This document shows positions 17,737 through 27,893 of a stretch of DNA of 32,284 nt, in pieces (position 1 is the stretch's first letter; each line of letters begins with the position of its first letter). The notes under the pieces are model-generated. The model was not told where the DNA came from. It was given only the letters and a program-made list of their open reading frames with translations, and did no database searches. The position numbers and the translations under genes were made by a program. The stretch covers positions 1 to 32,284 of the forward strand of contig CAKZPB010000111.1 of the NCBI GenBank assembly GCA_937138395.1, in the 5' to 3' direction. The DNA comes from an uncultured Pseudomonadota bacterium (lineage in GTDB: Bacteria > Pseudomonadota > Gammaproteobacteria > Xanthomonadales > Wenzhouxiangellaceae).

Positions 17737-18225
17737 CTATTCCTGTCCGTCGTAGCGAACTTCCACAATTTCATAGACGCGCAGACCGTTCGGCGTCTGG
17801 ACTTCAACGACATCGCCCTCTTCCTTGCCGATCAGGGCACGCGCAACAGGCGCAGAAATCGCCATGCGTCGATGCTCGACGCTGGACTCCAGGTCACCGA
17901 CAATCTGCCAGTAGACTTCTTCGGCGTCATCGACATCTTCAAGCAGGGTTACGTGCGCACCGAACACGACTTTGCCCTGGACATTGAGTGTTCGGGTATC
18001 GATGATTCGAGCATGCGACAGGGCCGATTCGAGTTCCTTGATTCTTCCCTCGATAAATCCCTGCTGTTCGCGTGCGGCATGATATTCCGCATTCTCTTTC
18101 AGGTCACCGTGGGCACGAGCTTCGGCGATGGCCTCGATAACCTGCGGTCGCTCGACCTTTTTCAAGCGTGTCAATTCTTCGCGCAGGCGCTCTGCGCCCT
18201 GTGCGGTCAATGGATGCTGCGACAT
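17737..18225 (-). CDS. greA: Transcript cleavage factor GreA
   Basis: This 162-residue protein rescues backtracked RNA polymerase by inducing cleavage of the transcript's 3' end. The N-terminal coiled coil (residues 1-80) carries the tip acidic residues that act in the active site ([20 protein letters not shown], with D and E in GDLKENAEY). The C-terminal FKBP-like domain (80-160, ending [14 protein letters not shown]) binds the polymerase. AGGA seven bases before the ATG supports the start. It heads the greA, rpfE-like, recJ cluster on the minus strand. Confidence 0.97.
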   Translation of the reverse strand: MSQHPLTAQGAERLREELTRLKKVERPQVIEAIAEARAHGDLKENAEYHAAREQQGFIEGRIKELESALSHARIIDTRTLNVQGKVVFGAHVTLLEDVDDAEEVYWQIVGDLESSVEHRRMAISAPVARALIGKEEGDVVEVQTPNGLRVYEIVEVRYDGQE

Positions 18226-18316
18226 GATGATTTCCTGAATTCGATCGGATCAGACCGACTATTGTACTGGTCTGAAGTTCAACAGGTTACCCAGCCAATG
18301 CCTGGGCACGATATTC

Positions 18317-21300
18317 CTAGTCGGCAGGAATCAACAAGTGAAACTCCGAGAGGCTTTGAACGTTGCGTTCATCCCAGTGCTCGAGCGCGCGCAGCGTTGC
18401 GCGAGCACCGGCAATGGTGGTCGAATAGTTGACTTTGCGCTGCAGCGCCTCGCGCCGGATCGAAAACGAATCATTGATGGCCTGGCGGCCTTCGGTGGTA
18501 TTGACGATATAGTCGATCTCGCGATTTTTGATCATATCGACGATATGCGGTCGGCCCTGAATGACTTTGTTGACATATTCACAGTCGATCCCGTGCTCGT
18601 TCAGAAATGTCCAGGTGCCCTCGGTTGCAACCAGACGAAAATCACGTTCGATCAGGTCTCTTGCAACTTGCAGCAGCGGTTGCTTGTCACCGTCGCGTAC
18701 CGATAGAAACGCTGTTCCGGTGCTGGCAGCCTGGATACCAGCGCCCTGCTGGCCCCTGGACACCGCGGCGCCAAAACTCGTTCCTACGCCCATTACCTCA
18801 CCCGTCGAACGCATTTCAGGCCCCAGGATCGGATCGACCCCCTGGAATTTGATAAACGGGAAGACTGGCTCCTTTATGGAATAGAAACCACTTTTCAAGT
18901 CTTTTGTAATATTCTGTTTTTCAAGTGTTTCTTTGACCATGCAGCGCGCGGCAATCTTGGCCAGCGGTTGCCCGGTTGCCTTCGACACAAACGGCACGGT
19001 GCGCGAAGCTCGCGGATTGACCTCCAGCACAAAGAGTTCGTCATCGCGCACCGCAAACTGCACGTTCATCAAACCAATCACGTTCAAAGCGAGCGCCATC
19101 TCGCGCGTTTGATCGGCGATCAATTCGATCATGTCGGGCTCGAGCGAGAACGGCGGCAAGCTGCAGGACGAATCGCCTGAATGCACACCGGCCTGTTCAA
19201 TATGCTCCATGATGCCGCCAATCACCACCCGCTCGCCGTCGCACAGGGCATCCACATCGACCTCGATTGCATGATCGAGGAAACGATCAAGCAGCACTGG
19301 TGAATCGTTCGAAACGCTGACCGCTTCGCGCATGTAGCGACGCAGTTCGTCGACGCCATGCACCACATCCATGGCGCGACCACCGAGCACGTAGGATGGA
19401 CGCACGACCAGCGGAAATCCAACCTGCTCAGCCAGCGCAATCGCTTCCTCAGGTGTCCGCGCCGTCCGGTTCGGCGGCTGCTTCAGACCCAATTCATTGA
19501 GCAGTGATTGAAAACGCTCGCGGTCTTCGGCAAGGTCGATCGAGTCAGGGCTGGTGCCTATGATCGGGACACCCGCAGCCTCCAGGTCGCGAGCCAGCTT
19601 CAGCGGGGTCTGGCCACCGAACTGGACGATGACACCTTCGGGCTGTTCCAGCTCGATAATGGCCAACACGTCCTCCAGCGTCAGCGGCTCGAAATACAGT
19701 CGATCCGAGGTATCAAAATCAGTCGACACCGTTTCCGGATTGCAGTTGACCATGATGGTTTCAAAGCCAAGTTCGCGCATGGCCATGGCCGCGTGCACGC
19801 AGCAATAATCGAACTCGATGCCCTGGCCGATTCGATTCGGGCCTCCACCCAGCACCATGATCTTGCGTTGCTCACTGGGACGCGCTTCGCAGTCCTCTTC
19901 CCAGGTGCCATACAGGTAGGCCGTTGAGCTGGCAAATTCAGCAGCACAGGTATCGACACGCTTGTAGACGCGCCGGATATTCATGCGCTGACGCAAGCTC
20001 CGGATCGCATGCTCACTGGTCTCGACCAGACGGGCGATCACAGCATCGGCAAAACCGGCGCGCTTGATTTGCCGGAGGACTTGTTCATCCAGCGCATTCA
20101 ATCCGCCCTGCTGGACAACACGTTCCATTTCAATCAGTGCCAGAATCTGGTCCAGGAACCATGGGTCGATAGCTGACAAACGATGGACATCGGCAAACGC
20201 CATCCCGCGCCGAAACGCTTCAGCCACATACAGGATGCGTTCGGGTCCGGCCTCGCGCAATTCACGCTGCAGCAGCGTATCGGCATCCAGTTCCGGATGT
20301 TCTTCGAGCGGCAGTGGGTCGAATCCGTCGATGCCGATTTCGAGACTGCGCAATGCTTTCTGCATGGATTCGGCAAAGGTGCGACCCATGGCCATGGCTT
20401 CGCCGACTGACTTCATCTGCGTCGTCAATCGACGGCTGGCTGCAGGAAACTTCTCGAACGCAAAGCGCGGAATCTTGGTCACGATGTAATCGATGCTCGG
20501 CTCAAACGATGCCGGGGTTGCACCACCGGTGATTTCGTTATCCAATTCGTCCAGCGTATAGCCAACTGCCAGCTTGGCCGCAACCTTGGCAATCGGAAAA
20601 CCGGTGGCCTTGGACGCCAGGGCAGATGAACGCGACACGCGCGGGTTCATCTCGATGACCACCATACGACCATCGGCCGGGTTGACCGCAAATTGGACGT
20701 TTGAACCGCCGGTTTCAACGCCGATTTTTCGCAACACTGCAATTGAGGCATTGCGCATGATCTGGTATTCGCGATCGGTCAAGGTCTGCGCCGGGGCAAC
20801 AGTAATCGAGTCCCCGGTATGAATACCCATCGGGTCGATATTCTCGATCGAGCAGATGATGATGCAGTTATCGGCCTTGTCGCGCACCACCTCCATCTCG
20901 AATTCCTTCCAGCCGAGCACCGACTCCTCCAGCAGCACCTCGTTGGTCGGTGATAATTCCAGCCCGTGACTGACAATGTCTACAAATTCATCCTGGTTGT
21001 AGGCAATACCGCCGCCCGAGCCACCGAGCGTGAATGATGGACGGATGATGGTCGGAAAGCCGATCCGGCGTTGAATGTCGATCGCCTGATCAATGCTGTG
21101 TGCCACTTCGGCGCGCGGCGTTTCCAAGCCGATATCATCCATCGCATGCTTGAAACGCTCACGGTCCTCGGCCATGTCGATCGCATCCTGTGAAGCACCG
21201 ATCAGCTCGACTCCATATTCGTCCAGCACGCCCTCGCGGACCAGATCCAGCGCACAGTTCAATGCAGTCTGACCGCCCATGGTCGGCAACAGCGCATCGG

Positions 21301-21547
21301 GCCGTTCCTTGGCAATCACTTCACGCACATACTCCCAGCGCACCGGCTCGATATAGACTGCATCGGCAGTTTCAGGATCAGTCATGATCGTGGCCGGATT
21401 CGAGTTGACCAGGATGACCCGGAAACCCTCAGCTCGCAGCGCCTTGACCGCCTGGACACCGGAATAATCGAATTCGCAAGCCTGGCCAATGACTATTGGC
21501 CCGGCGCCGATGATCAGAATTGATTGGAGATCATTTCTCTTAGGCAT
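18317..21547 (-). CDS. carB: Carbamoyl-phosphate synthase large subunit
   Basis: This 1076-residue protein makes carbamoyl phosphate from bicarbonate, ATP and ammonia delivered by CarA, feeding pyrimidine and arginine synthesis. Two homologous ATP-grasp halves are visible: carboxyphosphate (1-400, [17 protein letters not shown] and [16 protein letters not shown]) and carbamoyl-phosphate (about 560-930, [16 protein letters not shown] and [11 protein letters not shown]). An oligomerisation segment lies between them and an MGS-like allosteric domain (from about 940, [12 protein letters not shown]) ends the chain. The length equals E. coli CarB (1073). The ATG at 21547 lies inside the 3' end of the inserted four-helix-bundle gene, and its likely ribosome binding site (CGGAAAACACC) lies at the edge of the flanking repeat. 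Confidence 0.97.
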   Translation of the reverse strand: MPKRNDLQSILIIGAGPIVIGQACEFDYSGVQAVKALRAEGFRVILVNSNPATIMTDPETADAVYIEPVRWEYVREVIAKERPDALLPTMGGQTALNCALDLVREGVLDEYGVELIGASQDAIDMAEDRERFKHAMDDIGLETPRAEVAHSIDQAIDIQRRIGFPTIIRPSFTLGGSGGGIAYNQDEFVDIVSHGLELSPTNEVLLEESVLGWKEFEMEVVRDKADNCIIICSIENIDPMGIHTGDSITVAPAQTLTDREYQIMRNASIAVLRKIGVETGGSNVQFAVNPADGRMVVIEMNPRVSRSSALASKATGFPIAKVAAKLAVGYTLDELDNEITGGATPASFEPSIDYIVTKIPRFAFEKFPAASRRLTTQMKSVGEAMAMGRTFAESMQKALRSLEIGIDGFDPLPLEEHPELDADTLLQRELREAGPERILYVAEAFRRGMAFADVHRLSAIDPWFLDQILALIEMERVVQQGGLNALDEQVLRQIKRAGFADAVIARLVETSEHAIRSLRQRMNIRRVYKRVDTCAAEFASSTAYLYGTWEEDCEARPSEQRKIMVLGGGPNRIGQGIEFDYCCVHAAMAMRELGFETIMVNCNPETVSTDFDTSDRLYFEPLTLEDVLAIIELEQPEGVIVQFGGQTPLKLARDLEAAGVPIIGTSPDSIDLAEDRERFQSLLNELGLKQPPNRTARTPEEAIALAEQVGFPLVVRPSYVLGGRAMDVVHGVDELRRYMREAVSVSNDSPVLLDRFLDHAIEVDVDALCDGERVVIGGIMEHIEQAGVHSGDSSCSLPPFSLEPDMIELIADQTREMALALNVIGLMNVQFAVRDDELFVLEVNPRASRTVPFVSKATGQPLAKIAARCMVKETLEKQNITKDLKSGFYSIKEPVFPFIKFQGVDPILGPEMRSTGEVMGVGTSFGAAVSRGQQGAGIQAASTGTAFLSVRDGDKQPLLQVARDLIERDFRLVATEGTWTFLNEHGIDCEYVNKVIQGRPHIVDMIKNREIDYIVNTTEGRQAINDSFSIRREALQRKVNYSTTIAGARATLRALEHWDERNVQSLSEFHLLIPAD

Positions 21548-21953
21548 GGTGTTTTCCGGGACTCGGGACTCGGCACTCGGGACACGCAGAGGGAGCGCGC
21601 CTTAATGACTGATGCAAGCGTTGTAACATCTGCCCAATTCGCTCGTGCGATTGCAAGACAGAAGGTGGATTGTCATCTGTAACAAAACCCAGCGTTCCAG
21701 CAAGCAGCAGTTGCGATTGCAGTTCAGCGCAGGATCCTGATGCGTCAGAGACAAATCGGGCATCGTCTTTTCTTGAAGCTCTGCCGTTACCTCTGGCAAT
21801 ACCTGAAGGAATTGAGATCGCACTGCGCTGGATTTGACTTGTCAGTACGTGCTTGTGCTGATCAGGAAACCTCTCCGTTCGCTTGTATCCGTCTTGTGCC
21901 AACTGCACGGCGAATCGCCAAACACCCAACTGCCGAACATGCGTGATCCTCAC
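21540..21953 (-). CDS. Four-helix-bundle protein (23S rRNA intervening-sequence protein family)
   Basis: This 137-residue protein matches the family known as four helix bundle or S23/IVP proteins. It shows [22 protein letters not shown] at the start, [19 protein letters not shown] then [12 protein letters not shown] in the middle, and [18 protein letters not shown] in the third helix. The start is GTG at 21953, overlapping the carA stop by 4 bp (GTGA), and the stop overlaps the carB start by 8 bp, so it is locked inside the carAB operon. The last 20 or so residues are encoded by the flanking repeat and are unlike the family. Such proteins have no firmly known function; relatives occur in rRNA intervening sequences and as Avd in diversity-generating retroelements. 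The insertion appears mobile in origin. Confidence 0.85.
   Translation of the reverse strand: MRITHVRQLGVWRFAVQLAQDGYKRTERFPDQHKHVLTSQIQRSAISIPSGIARGNGRASRKDDARFVSDASGSCAELQSQLLLAGTLGFVTDDNPPSVLQSHERIGQMLQRLHQSLRRAPSACPECRVPSPGKHHA
21556..21583. repeat. GGGACTCGG-type repeat, carB side of the insertion
   Basis: The plus strand holds three near-copies of GGGACTCGG (one as GGCACTCGG). It is in inverted orientation relative to the repeat at 21971-22000 and marks one end of the four-helix-bundle cassette. Confidence 0.75.
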
Positions 21954-23122
21954 GCGATCTCTCCAATATTCGAGTCTCGGATCCCAAGCCCCGCGTCCCG
22001 CATTTCCTGCAGAAATTGATCAAACAAAAACTGAATATCATGCGGGCCAGGGCTGGCTTCGGGGTGGCCCTGAAAGCCGAAAACCGGCGCATTCTTGACT
22101 CGAATGCCCTGCAGACTGCCGTCGAACAGCGAGCGGTGGGTCGCACTGACATGATCGGGCAGTGATGACTCGTCGACGGCAAAACCATGGTTCTGGCTGG
22201 TGATCATGACGCGGCCCGTTTGCAGATCCTGGACCGGATGATTGGCACCATGGTGCCCGAACTTCATTTTCAGCGTCCTGGCGCCAAGCGCGAGCGCGAG
22301 TAATTGGTAGCCAAGACAGATTCCGAAGGTTGGAGTGCCATATTCGACGATCCTGCGAATGGTCTCGATGGCCTGAGTACAGGGCTCGGGGTCGCCGGGG
22401 CCGTTCGACAGCATGAATCCATCCGGTTTGAGTTCCAGTGCTTCGTTCAGCGGATATTCTGCGGGTACAACAGTGACCCGGCATCCGGATTCAACCAGCA
22501 GCCGGAGAATATTGAACTTGGTGCCGAAGTCATAGCAGATCACGTGGGGCCGATCCGCATCAGCATCGCGTTGATTCGAGCCAGACGCAATCACCGGGAG
22601 TCCATCGGTCCATTCGTAGGGTGCCTGGCAGGTATTCAGGCTGGCCAGATTCTGTCCGGTCATTGGTGGACAGTCGCGCGCCAACTGCAGGGCAGTACGA
22701 GTCTCAGCCCTGTCACCAGCCATCAAGCAGGCGTTCTGTGCTCCCGTTTCACGAAGCCGCGTGGTTAATGCACGCGTATCGATACCGGCAATGGCGACCA
22801 TATTCTGGTCCTTGAGCCAGTCCGATAACGATTGGCTGGCGCGCCATGAGGAGTAACGGCGCGGCGCATCGCGCACGATCAGGCCGGCGGCTCGGCCTCG
22901 TTCGGACTCCATGTCTTCTGGATTGGCGCCAGTATTGCCAATGTGCGGCATGGTCAACGTGACCAATTGGCCGGCGTAGCTGGGGTCTGTCAGAATTTCC
23001 TGGTAGCCGGTCATGGCCGTGTTGAACACGAGCTCGCCCACCGCCTGCCCGTTTGCACCAAAGCCAATACCGGAAAACAGCGTACCGTCTTCCAGCGCCA
23101 GAACTGCAGAATGCTTGGTCAA
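21950..23122 (-). CDS. carA: Carbamoyl-phosphate synthase small (glutaminase) subunit
   Basis: This 390-residue protein hydrolyses glutamine and channels ammonia to CarB. The N-terminal domain (1-150, VLALEDGTLFSGIGFGA, NTAMTGYQEILTDPSYAGQ) contacts CarB. The class I glutaminase domain has the nucleophile Cys in FGICLGYQLLALA and the His-Glu pair in GHPEASPGPHD. The start codon is TTG at 23122, chosen because GGAGG lies five bases upstream; E. coli carA also starts with UUG. After LFDQFLQEM, where CarA proteins normally finish with about ten more residues, the last 16 residues ([16 protein letters not shown]) are encoded by the inserted repeat. The native 3' end has therefore been replaced without obvious harm to the domain. 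Confidence 0.95.
   Translation of the reverse strand: MTKHSAVLALEDGTLFSGIGFGANGQAVGELVFNTAMTGYQEILTDPSYAGQLVTLTMPHIGNTGANPEDMESERGRAAGLIVRDAPRRYSSWRASQSLSDWLKDQNMVAIAGIDTRALTTRLRETGAQNACLMAGDRAETRTALQLARDCPPMTGQNLASLNTCQAPYEWTDGLPVIASGSNQRDADADRPHVICYDFGTKFNILRLLVESGCRVTVVPAEYPLNEALELKPDGFMLSNGPGDPEPCTQAIETIRRIVEYGTPTFGICLGYQLLALALGARTLKMKFGHHGANHPVQDLQTGRVMITSQNHGFAVDESSLPDHVSATHRSLFDGSLQGIRVKNAPVFGFQGHPEASPGPHDIQFLFDQFLQEMRDAGLGIRDSNIGEIA
21971..22000. repeat. Inverted GGGACTCGG-type repeat, carA side of the insertion
   Basis: On the minus strand this reads GGGACGCGGGGCTTGGGAT followed by CCGAGACTCG, a degenerate inverted copy of the repeat near carB. It encodes the CarA tail residues RDAGLGIRDS. 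That peptide is a signature I associate with extragenic repeats in Xanthomonadales. Confidence 0.7.
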
Positions 23123-23244
23123 ATGCTCCTCCGGATAGGCAAATGCGGCGGACCGATGAGGCCGATCACGGCATTTGTCGAGTTCCGACTACGACAGTCG
23201 AAGTTCGAGAAAGTATTCTAAGGGAAATTCCAGCCAGGGTGGCG
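23123..23244 (-). other. carA leader region
   Basis: These 122 bp between dapB and carA contain the strong carA ribosome binding site (GGAGG). Complementary arms AAATGC (23141-23146) and GCATTT (23171-23176) enclose smaller C/G pairings, so the leader may fold. No promoter boxes or leader peptide that I trust are visible, although carAB is commonly regulated by pyrimidines and arginine. Confidence 0.35.
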
Positions 23245-23982
23245 TCAGGCTGAATCAGTTTCCAGCATATCGCGCAATGCATACAGTCCGGCAGGCTGTT
23301 TGGCCAACCAAGCAGCTGCCCGTAGCGCGCCCAGCGCGAATACCGATCGATCGGTTGCGCGATGCTTCAGATCAAGCTGTTCACCGACCCCCTTGAATAC
23401 CACCGCATGCTCACCAATCACATCACTCTCGCGCGCGGAATGGATAGAGATGTGATCGACCGCATGAACCATCGATTGATTTTGCCCAAAGGCGTCGTCG
23501 GAACGTGCGCCTTCAGCAGACAGTGTCCTGGCCAGCACAATCGCGGTACCCGAGGGCGCATCGAGCTTGCCCCGATGATGGGTTTCACTGATGCTGACCG
23601 TGAAGTCGGGCGCCAGCTGGCGAGCAATCTGTCGCAGCGCACTACGCAGGACCTCGACCCCGATACTGAAATTCGCGGCCTGGCATATGGGTATATACGC
23701 AGCCGCTTGCTGAATTGCGTGCTGCAGGTCGTCATCAATACCGGTCGTACCAATGACCATCGGCAATTGTTGATGCAACGCAAACTCCAGGCTTCGTCGG
23801 CATAAATCAGGCAGCGAAAAGTCGACCAGAACGTCGGCCGGAATGGCCGAATCGAACCATTGGTCCTGGTTGGCCCTGCCGACAATCTCCAAATCTGGGC
23901 GCTGCGCGGCAATGCGTTCGATCAGCTGGCCCATGCGGCCGGAGGAGCCACTGAGTAGAAGCTTCAGCGTTGGTGCATTCAC
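23245..23982 (-). CDS. dapB: 4-hydroxy-tetrahydrodipicolinate reductase
   Basis: This 245-residue enzyme carries out the second committed step to diaminopimelate and lysine, an NAD(P)H reduction in the cytoplasm. The Rossmann start [14 protein letters not shown] binds the nucleotide. VIGTTGIDD and AANFSIGV line the active site. The family signature with catalytic His and Lys is [15 protein letters not shown]. The length is slightly below E. coli (273). The start is GTG at 23982, overlapping the dnaJ stop by 4 bp (GTGA), so dapB translation is coupled to dnaJ. The dnaJ-dapB-carA-carB order is the Xanthomonas-like arrangement. Confidence 0.95.
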   Translation of the reverse strand: MNAPTLKLLLSGSSGRMGQLIERIAAQRPDLEIVGRANQDQWFDSAIPADVLVDFSLPDLCRRSLEFALHQQLPMVIGTTGIDDDLQHAIQQAAAYIPICQAANFSIGVEVLRSALRQIARQLAPDFTVSISETHHRGKLDAPSGTAIVLARTLSAEGARSDDAFGQNQSMVHAVDHISIHSARESDVIGEHAVVFKGVGEQLDLKHRATDRSVFALGALRAAAWLAKQPAGLYALRDMLETDSA

Positions 23983-25118
23983 AGCCCCATGCGGTCGAAG
24001 AAATCCTTGACCGAATCGGTCCAGCTACGCGTTCTGGGGCTGTGATCAGCCTTGTCACCACCCTCCATCGTCTCGTCCAGCTGACGCAGCAGGTCTTTTT
24101 GTTCGCGCGTCAGATTGACCGGCGTTTCGACCAGCACGCGCACCATCAGATCGCCCGGGCGTGAGCTGCGCACCGATTGCACGCCTTTGCTTTTCAGCCG
24201 GAAAGTCCGACCGGTTTGCGTTTCCGACGGGACTTTCAGCATGACCGAACCATTCAGCGTTGGCACTTTGATCTGGCCACCCAGGATGGCCGTGGTCATG
24301 GCAATGGGAATCTCGGCGTACAGCTGATCGCCATCGCGCTGAAAAAGCGAATGCGGTTTGACCTGGATATCGACATACAGATCGCCCGATGCGCCCCCCT
24401 GTGCGCCGGCACCGCCCTCACCGCTCAAACGAATGCGATCGCCATCGTCCACGCCAGCGGGAATTTTGACCTGCAGTGTCCGGGTTTCTCGAACCTGTCC
24501 CGTACCATCACAACTGCCGCATGGGTCTGATATCTCCCGCCCAGAGCCCCCGCAACTGGGGCAGGTCTGCTGCACCGAGAAGATGCCCTGCTGCATACGC
24601 ACCTGGCCCGCACCGCCACAGGTTGAACACACGTTCATCTTGCCGGAGGTCGAGCCAGAACCACTGCAACTCGAACATTTACCGATACCCGGCACACGTA
24701 TTTCCTTCTCGATACCCTGGACCGCTTCTTCCAGATCCAGCTCGAGCGTGTAGCGGAGATCATGACCACGATTGGAGCGTGCCTGGCCTCCGCGGGTTCG
24801 GCGACCACCGAAGATATCGCCGAAGATATCCCCGAAAATGTCATTAACGTCACCAAAACCAGCACCAGGTCCGCCGCCAAAGCCGCCTGCTTGTCCATTC
24901 ACTGCGTCAGGCCCGAAGCGATCATACGCCGCCCGCTTCTGTTCGTCCTTGAGCACCTCGTAGGCTTGCTTGGCTTCCTTGAAACGCTCTTGAGCCGATT
25001 CGTCCGGATTCCGATCCGGGTGATATTTCATCGCCAGCCGTCGATAGGCTTTTTTCAGCTCATCGTTGCTGGCGTTCTTCGATACGCCCAGAATCTCGTA
25101 ATAATCGCGTTGGCTCAT
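23979..25118 (-). CDS. dnaJ: Chaperone DnaJ (Hsp40)
   Basis: This 379-residue co-chaperone delivers unfolded proteins to DnaK and stimulates its ATPase. Its J domain (1-70) has the HPD motif in [12 protein letters not shown] Gly/Phe-rich linker contains repeated FGDIF (about 75-110). Four CxxCxGxG zinc modules follow ([32 protein letters not shown]), then the substrate-binding C-terminal domains. I choose the ATG at 25118 because it gives the standard start [12 protein letters not shown]; the open frame begins ten codons earlier at a TTG. It follows dnaK after a 99-bp gap that contains a hairpin. Confidence 0.97.
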   Translation of the reverse strand: MSQRDYYEILGVSKNASNDELKKAYRRLAMKYHPDRNPDESAQERFKEAKQAYEVLKDEQKRAAYDRFGPDAVNGQAGGFGGGPGAGFGDVNDIFGDIFGDIFGGRRTRGGQARSNRGHDLRYTLELDLEEAVQGIEKEIRVPGIGKCSSCSGSGSTSGKMNVCSTCGGAGQVRMQQGIFSVQQTCPSCGGSGREISDPCGSCDGTGQVRETRTLQVKIPAGVDDGDRIRLSGEGGAGAQGGASGDLYVDIQVKPHSLFQRDGDQLYAEIPIAMTTAILGGQIKVPTLNGSVMLKVPSETQTGRTFRLKSKGVQSVRSSRPGDLMVRVLVETPVNLTREQKDLLRQLDETMEGGDKADHSPRTRSWTDSVKDFFDRMGL

Positions 25119-25168
25119 TCGTTGTCCAGGTTCAACTCGTTCATTCAAACACTGTGCCCAAAATAGAA

Positions 25169-25194
25169 CATGCCGCCAGCAGGGGGCGGCATGT
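25169..25194 (-). terminator. dnaK-dnaJ intergenic hairpin
   Basis: ACATGCCGCC (25169-25178) and GGCGGCATGT (25185-25194) form a perfect 10-bp GC-rich stem with a 6-base loop. On the minus strand it is followed by TCTATTTT, a weak U-tract. It probably terminates part of the dnaK transcripts or stabilises the dnaK mRNA, making DnaJ less abundant than DnaK. Confidence 0.6.
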
Positions 25195-25217
25195 CAACAT
25201 CGTATGCGGTTCAGCGC

Positions 25218-27143
25218 TTATTTCTTGTCATCATCCACTTCGGTGAATTCAGCATCTACGACGTCATCTGCGGACTGACCAGATTCATCTGGTGATCCCT
25301 CAGGAGCATCCGTCCCCGCTGCATCGGCCTGAGCTGAGGCTTGCTGCATCAATTCAGCACTGGTCTGCTGAAGCTCGTTGACTGCGGTATCGATCGCCTC
25401 CTTGTCGTCGCCCTTGATCGATTCTTCAACCTTCTCGATCGCAGCTTCAACTCTATTCTTCAGATCACCATCTACGGATTCACCCTGCTCTGCCAACAGG
25501 CTGCGGGTCGAATGCGCCATTGCATCGGCATTGTTGCGCACTGTGACCAGCTCGGCAAAGCGCTTGTCTTCCTCGGCATGAGTTTCAGCATCGGAGACCA
25601 TTTTTTCGATTTCATCGTCGCTCAATCCAGAGCCGGCCTTGATTTCAATTTTCTGTTCCCGACCGGTTTCCTTGTCCTTGGCCGAAACGTTCAGAATGCC
25701 GTTTGCGTCGATGTCAAAGCTGACTTCGATCTGCGGCATGCCGCGCGGCTTGGCCGGGATGCCGGTCAGGTCGAAGCGGGCCAGCGATTTGTTGGCCGCT
25801 GCCTGCTCGCGCTCACCCTGCAACACGTGGACCGTTACGGCACTCTGGTTGTCTTCGGCCGTGGAAAAGGTCTGTTGTGCCTTGGTTGGAATGGTCGTGT
25901 TCTTTTCAATCAGCTTGGTCATGACACCACCCAGGGTTTCAATTCCGAGCGACAGCGGGGTTACATCCAGCAGCAACACGTCCTTGACGTCACCCTGCAA
26001 CACGCCACCCTGTACCGCAGCACCCAGTGCGACGGCTTCATCCGGATTGACGTCTTTGCGTGGCTCGCGACCAAAGAAGTCCTCTACGGCTTTCTGAACC
26101 ATCGGCATGCGGGTCTGCCCACCGACCAGGATTACTTCATTGATATCGCTGATCTTCAATCCGGCATCATTCAGGGCCGTCCGGCAGGGCTCGATCGAAC
26201 GTTTGACCAGTTCTTCCACCAGCGATTCCAATTTTGCGCGCGTGACCTTGATATTCAGATGCTTTGGTCCAGATGCATCGGCCGTGATGTAGGGCAGATT
26301 GACTTCGGTTTGCTGGCTCGAAGACAGCTCGATCTTGGCGCGTTCCGCGGCCTCTTTCAGGCGCTGCAACGCGAGTGGATCCTGCTTCAGATCCACGCCC
26401 TGGTCTTTTTTGAACTCGGCAATCAGATAGTCAAGCAGCTTGTTGTCGAAATCCTCACCGCCGAGGAACGTGTCACCGTTGGTGGCCAGGACCTCGAACT
26501 GCATCTCGCCGTCAACATCGGCAATTTCGATAATGGATACGTCAAACGTACCGCCGCCGAGGTCGTAGACGGCAATCTTTCGATCCGAGCCTTTCTTGTC
26601 CAGGCCATAGGCAAGCGCTGCCGCAGTCGGCTCGTTGATAATCCGGCGAACATTCAGGCCTGCAATCTTGCCCGCATCTTTCGTGGCCTGCCGCTGAGAG
26701 TCATTGAAGTAGGCCGGCACGGTAATGACTGCTTCGCTGACCGTCTCGCCCAGATAGTCTTCGGCGGTTTTCTTCATTTTCATCAGCACGCGTGCGGAGA
26801 TTTCCGGTGGCGCCATCTTTTTGCCGTCGACTTCGACCCAAGCATCGCCGTTTTCCGCTTCAACAATCTTGAAGCTGGCCAGGTCCTTGTCTTTCTGGAC
26901 TACGTCTTCACTGAACTTACGGCCAATCAGACGCTTGACGGCATACAAGGTGCGCTGCGGATTGGTTACTGCCTGCCGCTTGGCCGGCTGCCCAACCAGC
27001 ACCTCGTCATCCTTGGTGAAGGCAACAATCGAAGGCGTCGTGCGATCACCCTCCGCGTTTTCAATGACACGGCTCTTGCCGCCTTCCATAACGGCGACGC
27101 AGGAGTTTGTAGTGCCTAAATCAATTCCAATAATCTTGCTCAT
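25218..27143 (-). CDS. dnaK: Chaperone DnaK (Hsp70)
   Basis: This 641-residue ATP-driven chaperone folds and remodels cytoplasmic proteins with DnaJ and GrpE. The ATPase domain carries [17 protein letters not shown] (4-20), the phosphate-2 loop [14 protein letters not shown] and [14 protein letters not shown]. The substrate-binding domain follows ([14 protein letters not shown] linker region onward), then the helical lid and an acidic tail ending FTEVDDDKK. Length and motifs match E. coli DnaK (638). GGGA seven bases before the ATG supports the start. A sigma-32-type promoter lies at 27249-27275, giving a heat-inducible dnaK(-dnaJ) message in addition to read-through from grpE. Confidence 0.98.
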   Translation of the reverse strand: MSKIIGIDLGTTNSCVAVMEGGKSRVIENAEGDRTTPSIVAFTKDDEVLVGQPAKRQAVTNPQRTLYAVKRLIGRKFSEDVVQKDKDLASFKIVEAENGDAWVEVDGKKMAPPEISARVLMKMKKTAEDYLGETVSEAVITVPAYFNDSQRQATKDAGKIAGLNVRRIINEPTAAALAYGLDKKGSDRKIAVYDLGGGTFDVSIIEIADVDGEMQFEVLATNGDTFLGGEDFDNKLLDYLIAEFKKDQGVDLKQDPLALQRLKEAAERAKIELSSSQQTEVNLPYITADASGPKHLNIKVTRAKLESLVEELVKRSIEPCRTALNDAGLKISDINEVILVGGQTRMPMVQKAVEDFFGREPRKDVNPDEAVALGAAVQGGVLQGDVKDVLLLDVTPLSLGIETLGGVMTKLIEKNTTIPTKAQQTFSTAEDNQSAVTVHVLQGEREQAAANKSLARFDLTGIPAKPRGMPQIEVSFDIDANGILNVSAKDKETGREQKIEIKAGSGLSDDEIEKMVSDAETHAEEDKRFAELVTVRNNADAMAHSTRSLLAEQGESVDGDLKNRVEAAIEKVEESIKGDDKEAIDTAVNELQQTSAELMQQASAQADAAGTDAPEGSPDESGQSADDVVDAEFTEVDDDKK

Positions 27144-27248
27144 ACCGATTTCCCAGTCGAGTGTTGTTGTTCAATGTCAAAATTCAAATTCAGCGCGTAC
27201 GGGCCTGTCTACTGCTTTTCCGGCAATCGTCGCGTCCTGCCCTGTTTA

Positions 27249-27275
27249 GTGGGGTTGATCTCACGCAATTTCAAA
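27249..27275 (-). promoter_or_regulatory. Sigma-32-type heat-shock promoter for dnaK
   Basis: On the minus strand, TTTGAAA (plus 27269-27275) and CCCCAC (plus 27249-27254) are separated by 14 bp. This is close to the sigma-32 consensus CTTGAAA and CCCCAT with 13-14 bp spacing. It lies in the 148-bp grpE-dnaK gap about 105 bp before the dnaK ATG. Confidence 0.75.
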
Positions 27276-27291
27276 CGCTTGACCGAACAAA

Positions 27292-27861
27292 TTATTCTGC
27301 AGCCTTGCTGACGATTACTCGCGCCGGACGAATCAAGCGGTCGTTCAATCGGTAGCCCTTCTGCAGTACATCAAGTACGGTATCGGGCGCAAGTTCGGCA
27401 TTTGGTTGCGCAACAATTGCTTCATGCCAGGTCGGATCAAATGATTGCCCGCCCGGGTCAATCGTCTCCAGACCATGATCTTCCAATACCTTCACGAACA
27501 ACTTCTGCGTCAGGGCCAGGCCCTCGGATTCACCCTCACCACTCTGCGCAATCGCCTGATCGAAGCTGTCCAGCACCGGGATCAGATCGCGCAGCAGCTG
27601 CTCAATGGCAAACTTGCGTGCCTTGATCATCTCGCGCTCGGCACGCTTCTCGCGATTGTCCATTTCTGCACGGAGTCGCAGAAGAGCCTCTTGGTGCTGG
27701 GCGATTTCTTCCTTTGCCCCGGCCAACTCGGATTGTGGTTCGCCACCGGAGAGATGAATGCCATCCGCCGATGCAGCATTTTGTTCAGAAACTTCGGTCT
27801 CTGCGGAATCTTGGCCCTGTGCGTCGTTCTCGTCAGGGCGATGCGATGATGGATCTGACAT
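27292..27861 (-). CDS. grpE: Nucleotide exchange factor GrpE
   Basis: This 189-residue protein dimerises and releases ADP from DnaK. An acidic, low-complexity N-terminus (1-45) precedes a long coiled coil (about 50-95, EEIAQHQEALLRLRAEMDN). The C-terminal beta domain carries the family signature (PTWHEAIVAQPN through DTVLDVLQKGYRLNDRLIRPARV). It is the first gene of the grpE-dnaK-dnaJ-dapB cluster and is preceded by a sigma-32-type promoter at 27894-27921. It is transcribed divergently from recN. The hrcA gene that often lies next to grpE in Xanthomonadales is not present. Confidence 0.96.
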   Translation of the reverse strand: MSDPSSHRPDENDAQGQDSAETEVSEQNAASADGIHLSGGEPQSELAGAKEEIAQHQEALLRLRAEMDNREKRAEREMIKARKFAIEQLLRDLIPVLDSFDQAIAQSGEGESEGLALTQKLFVKVLEDHGLETIDPGGQSFDPTWHEAIVAQPNAELAPDTVLDVLQKGYRLNDRLIRPARVIVSKAAE

Positions 27862-27893
27862 GACGTAAACCTGAAAATAAAGTGTTGCTCAAC

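Noticed and set aside
18255-18290. TCAGACC/GGTCTGA hairpin between carB and greA as a terminator
   Set aside because: Only a 7-bp stem with a 12-base loop and no T-run on either strand.
25341-27119. 592-codon open frame antisense to dnaK
   Set aside because: Long antisense frames are common opposite highly biased genes such as dnaK; no ribosome binding site, and the composition does not resemble a protein family.
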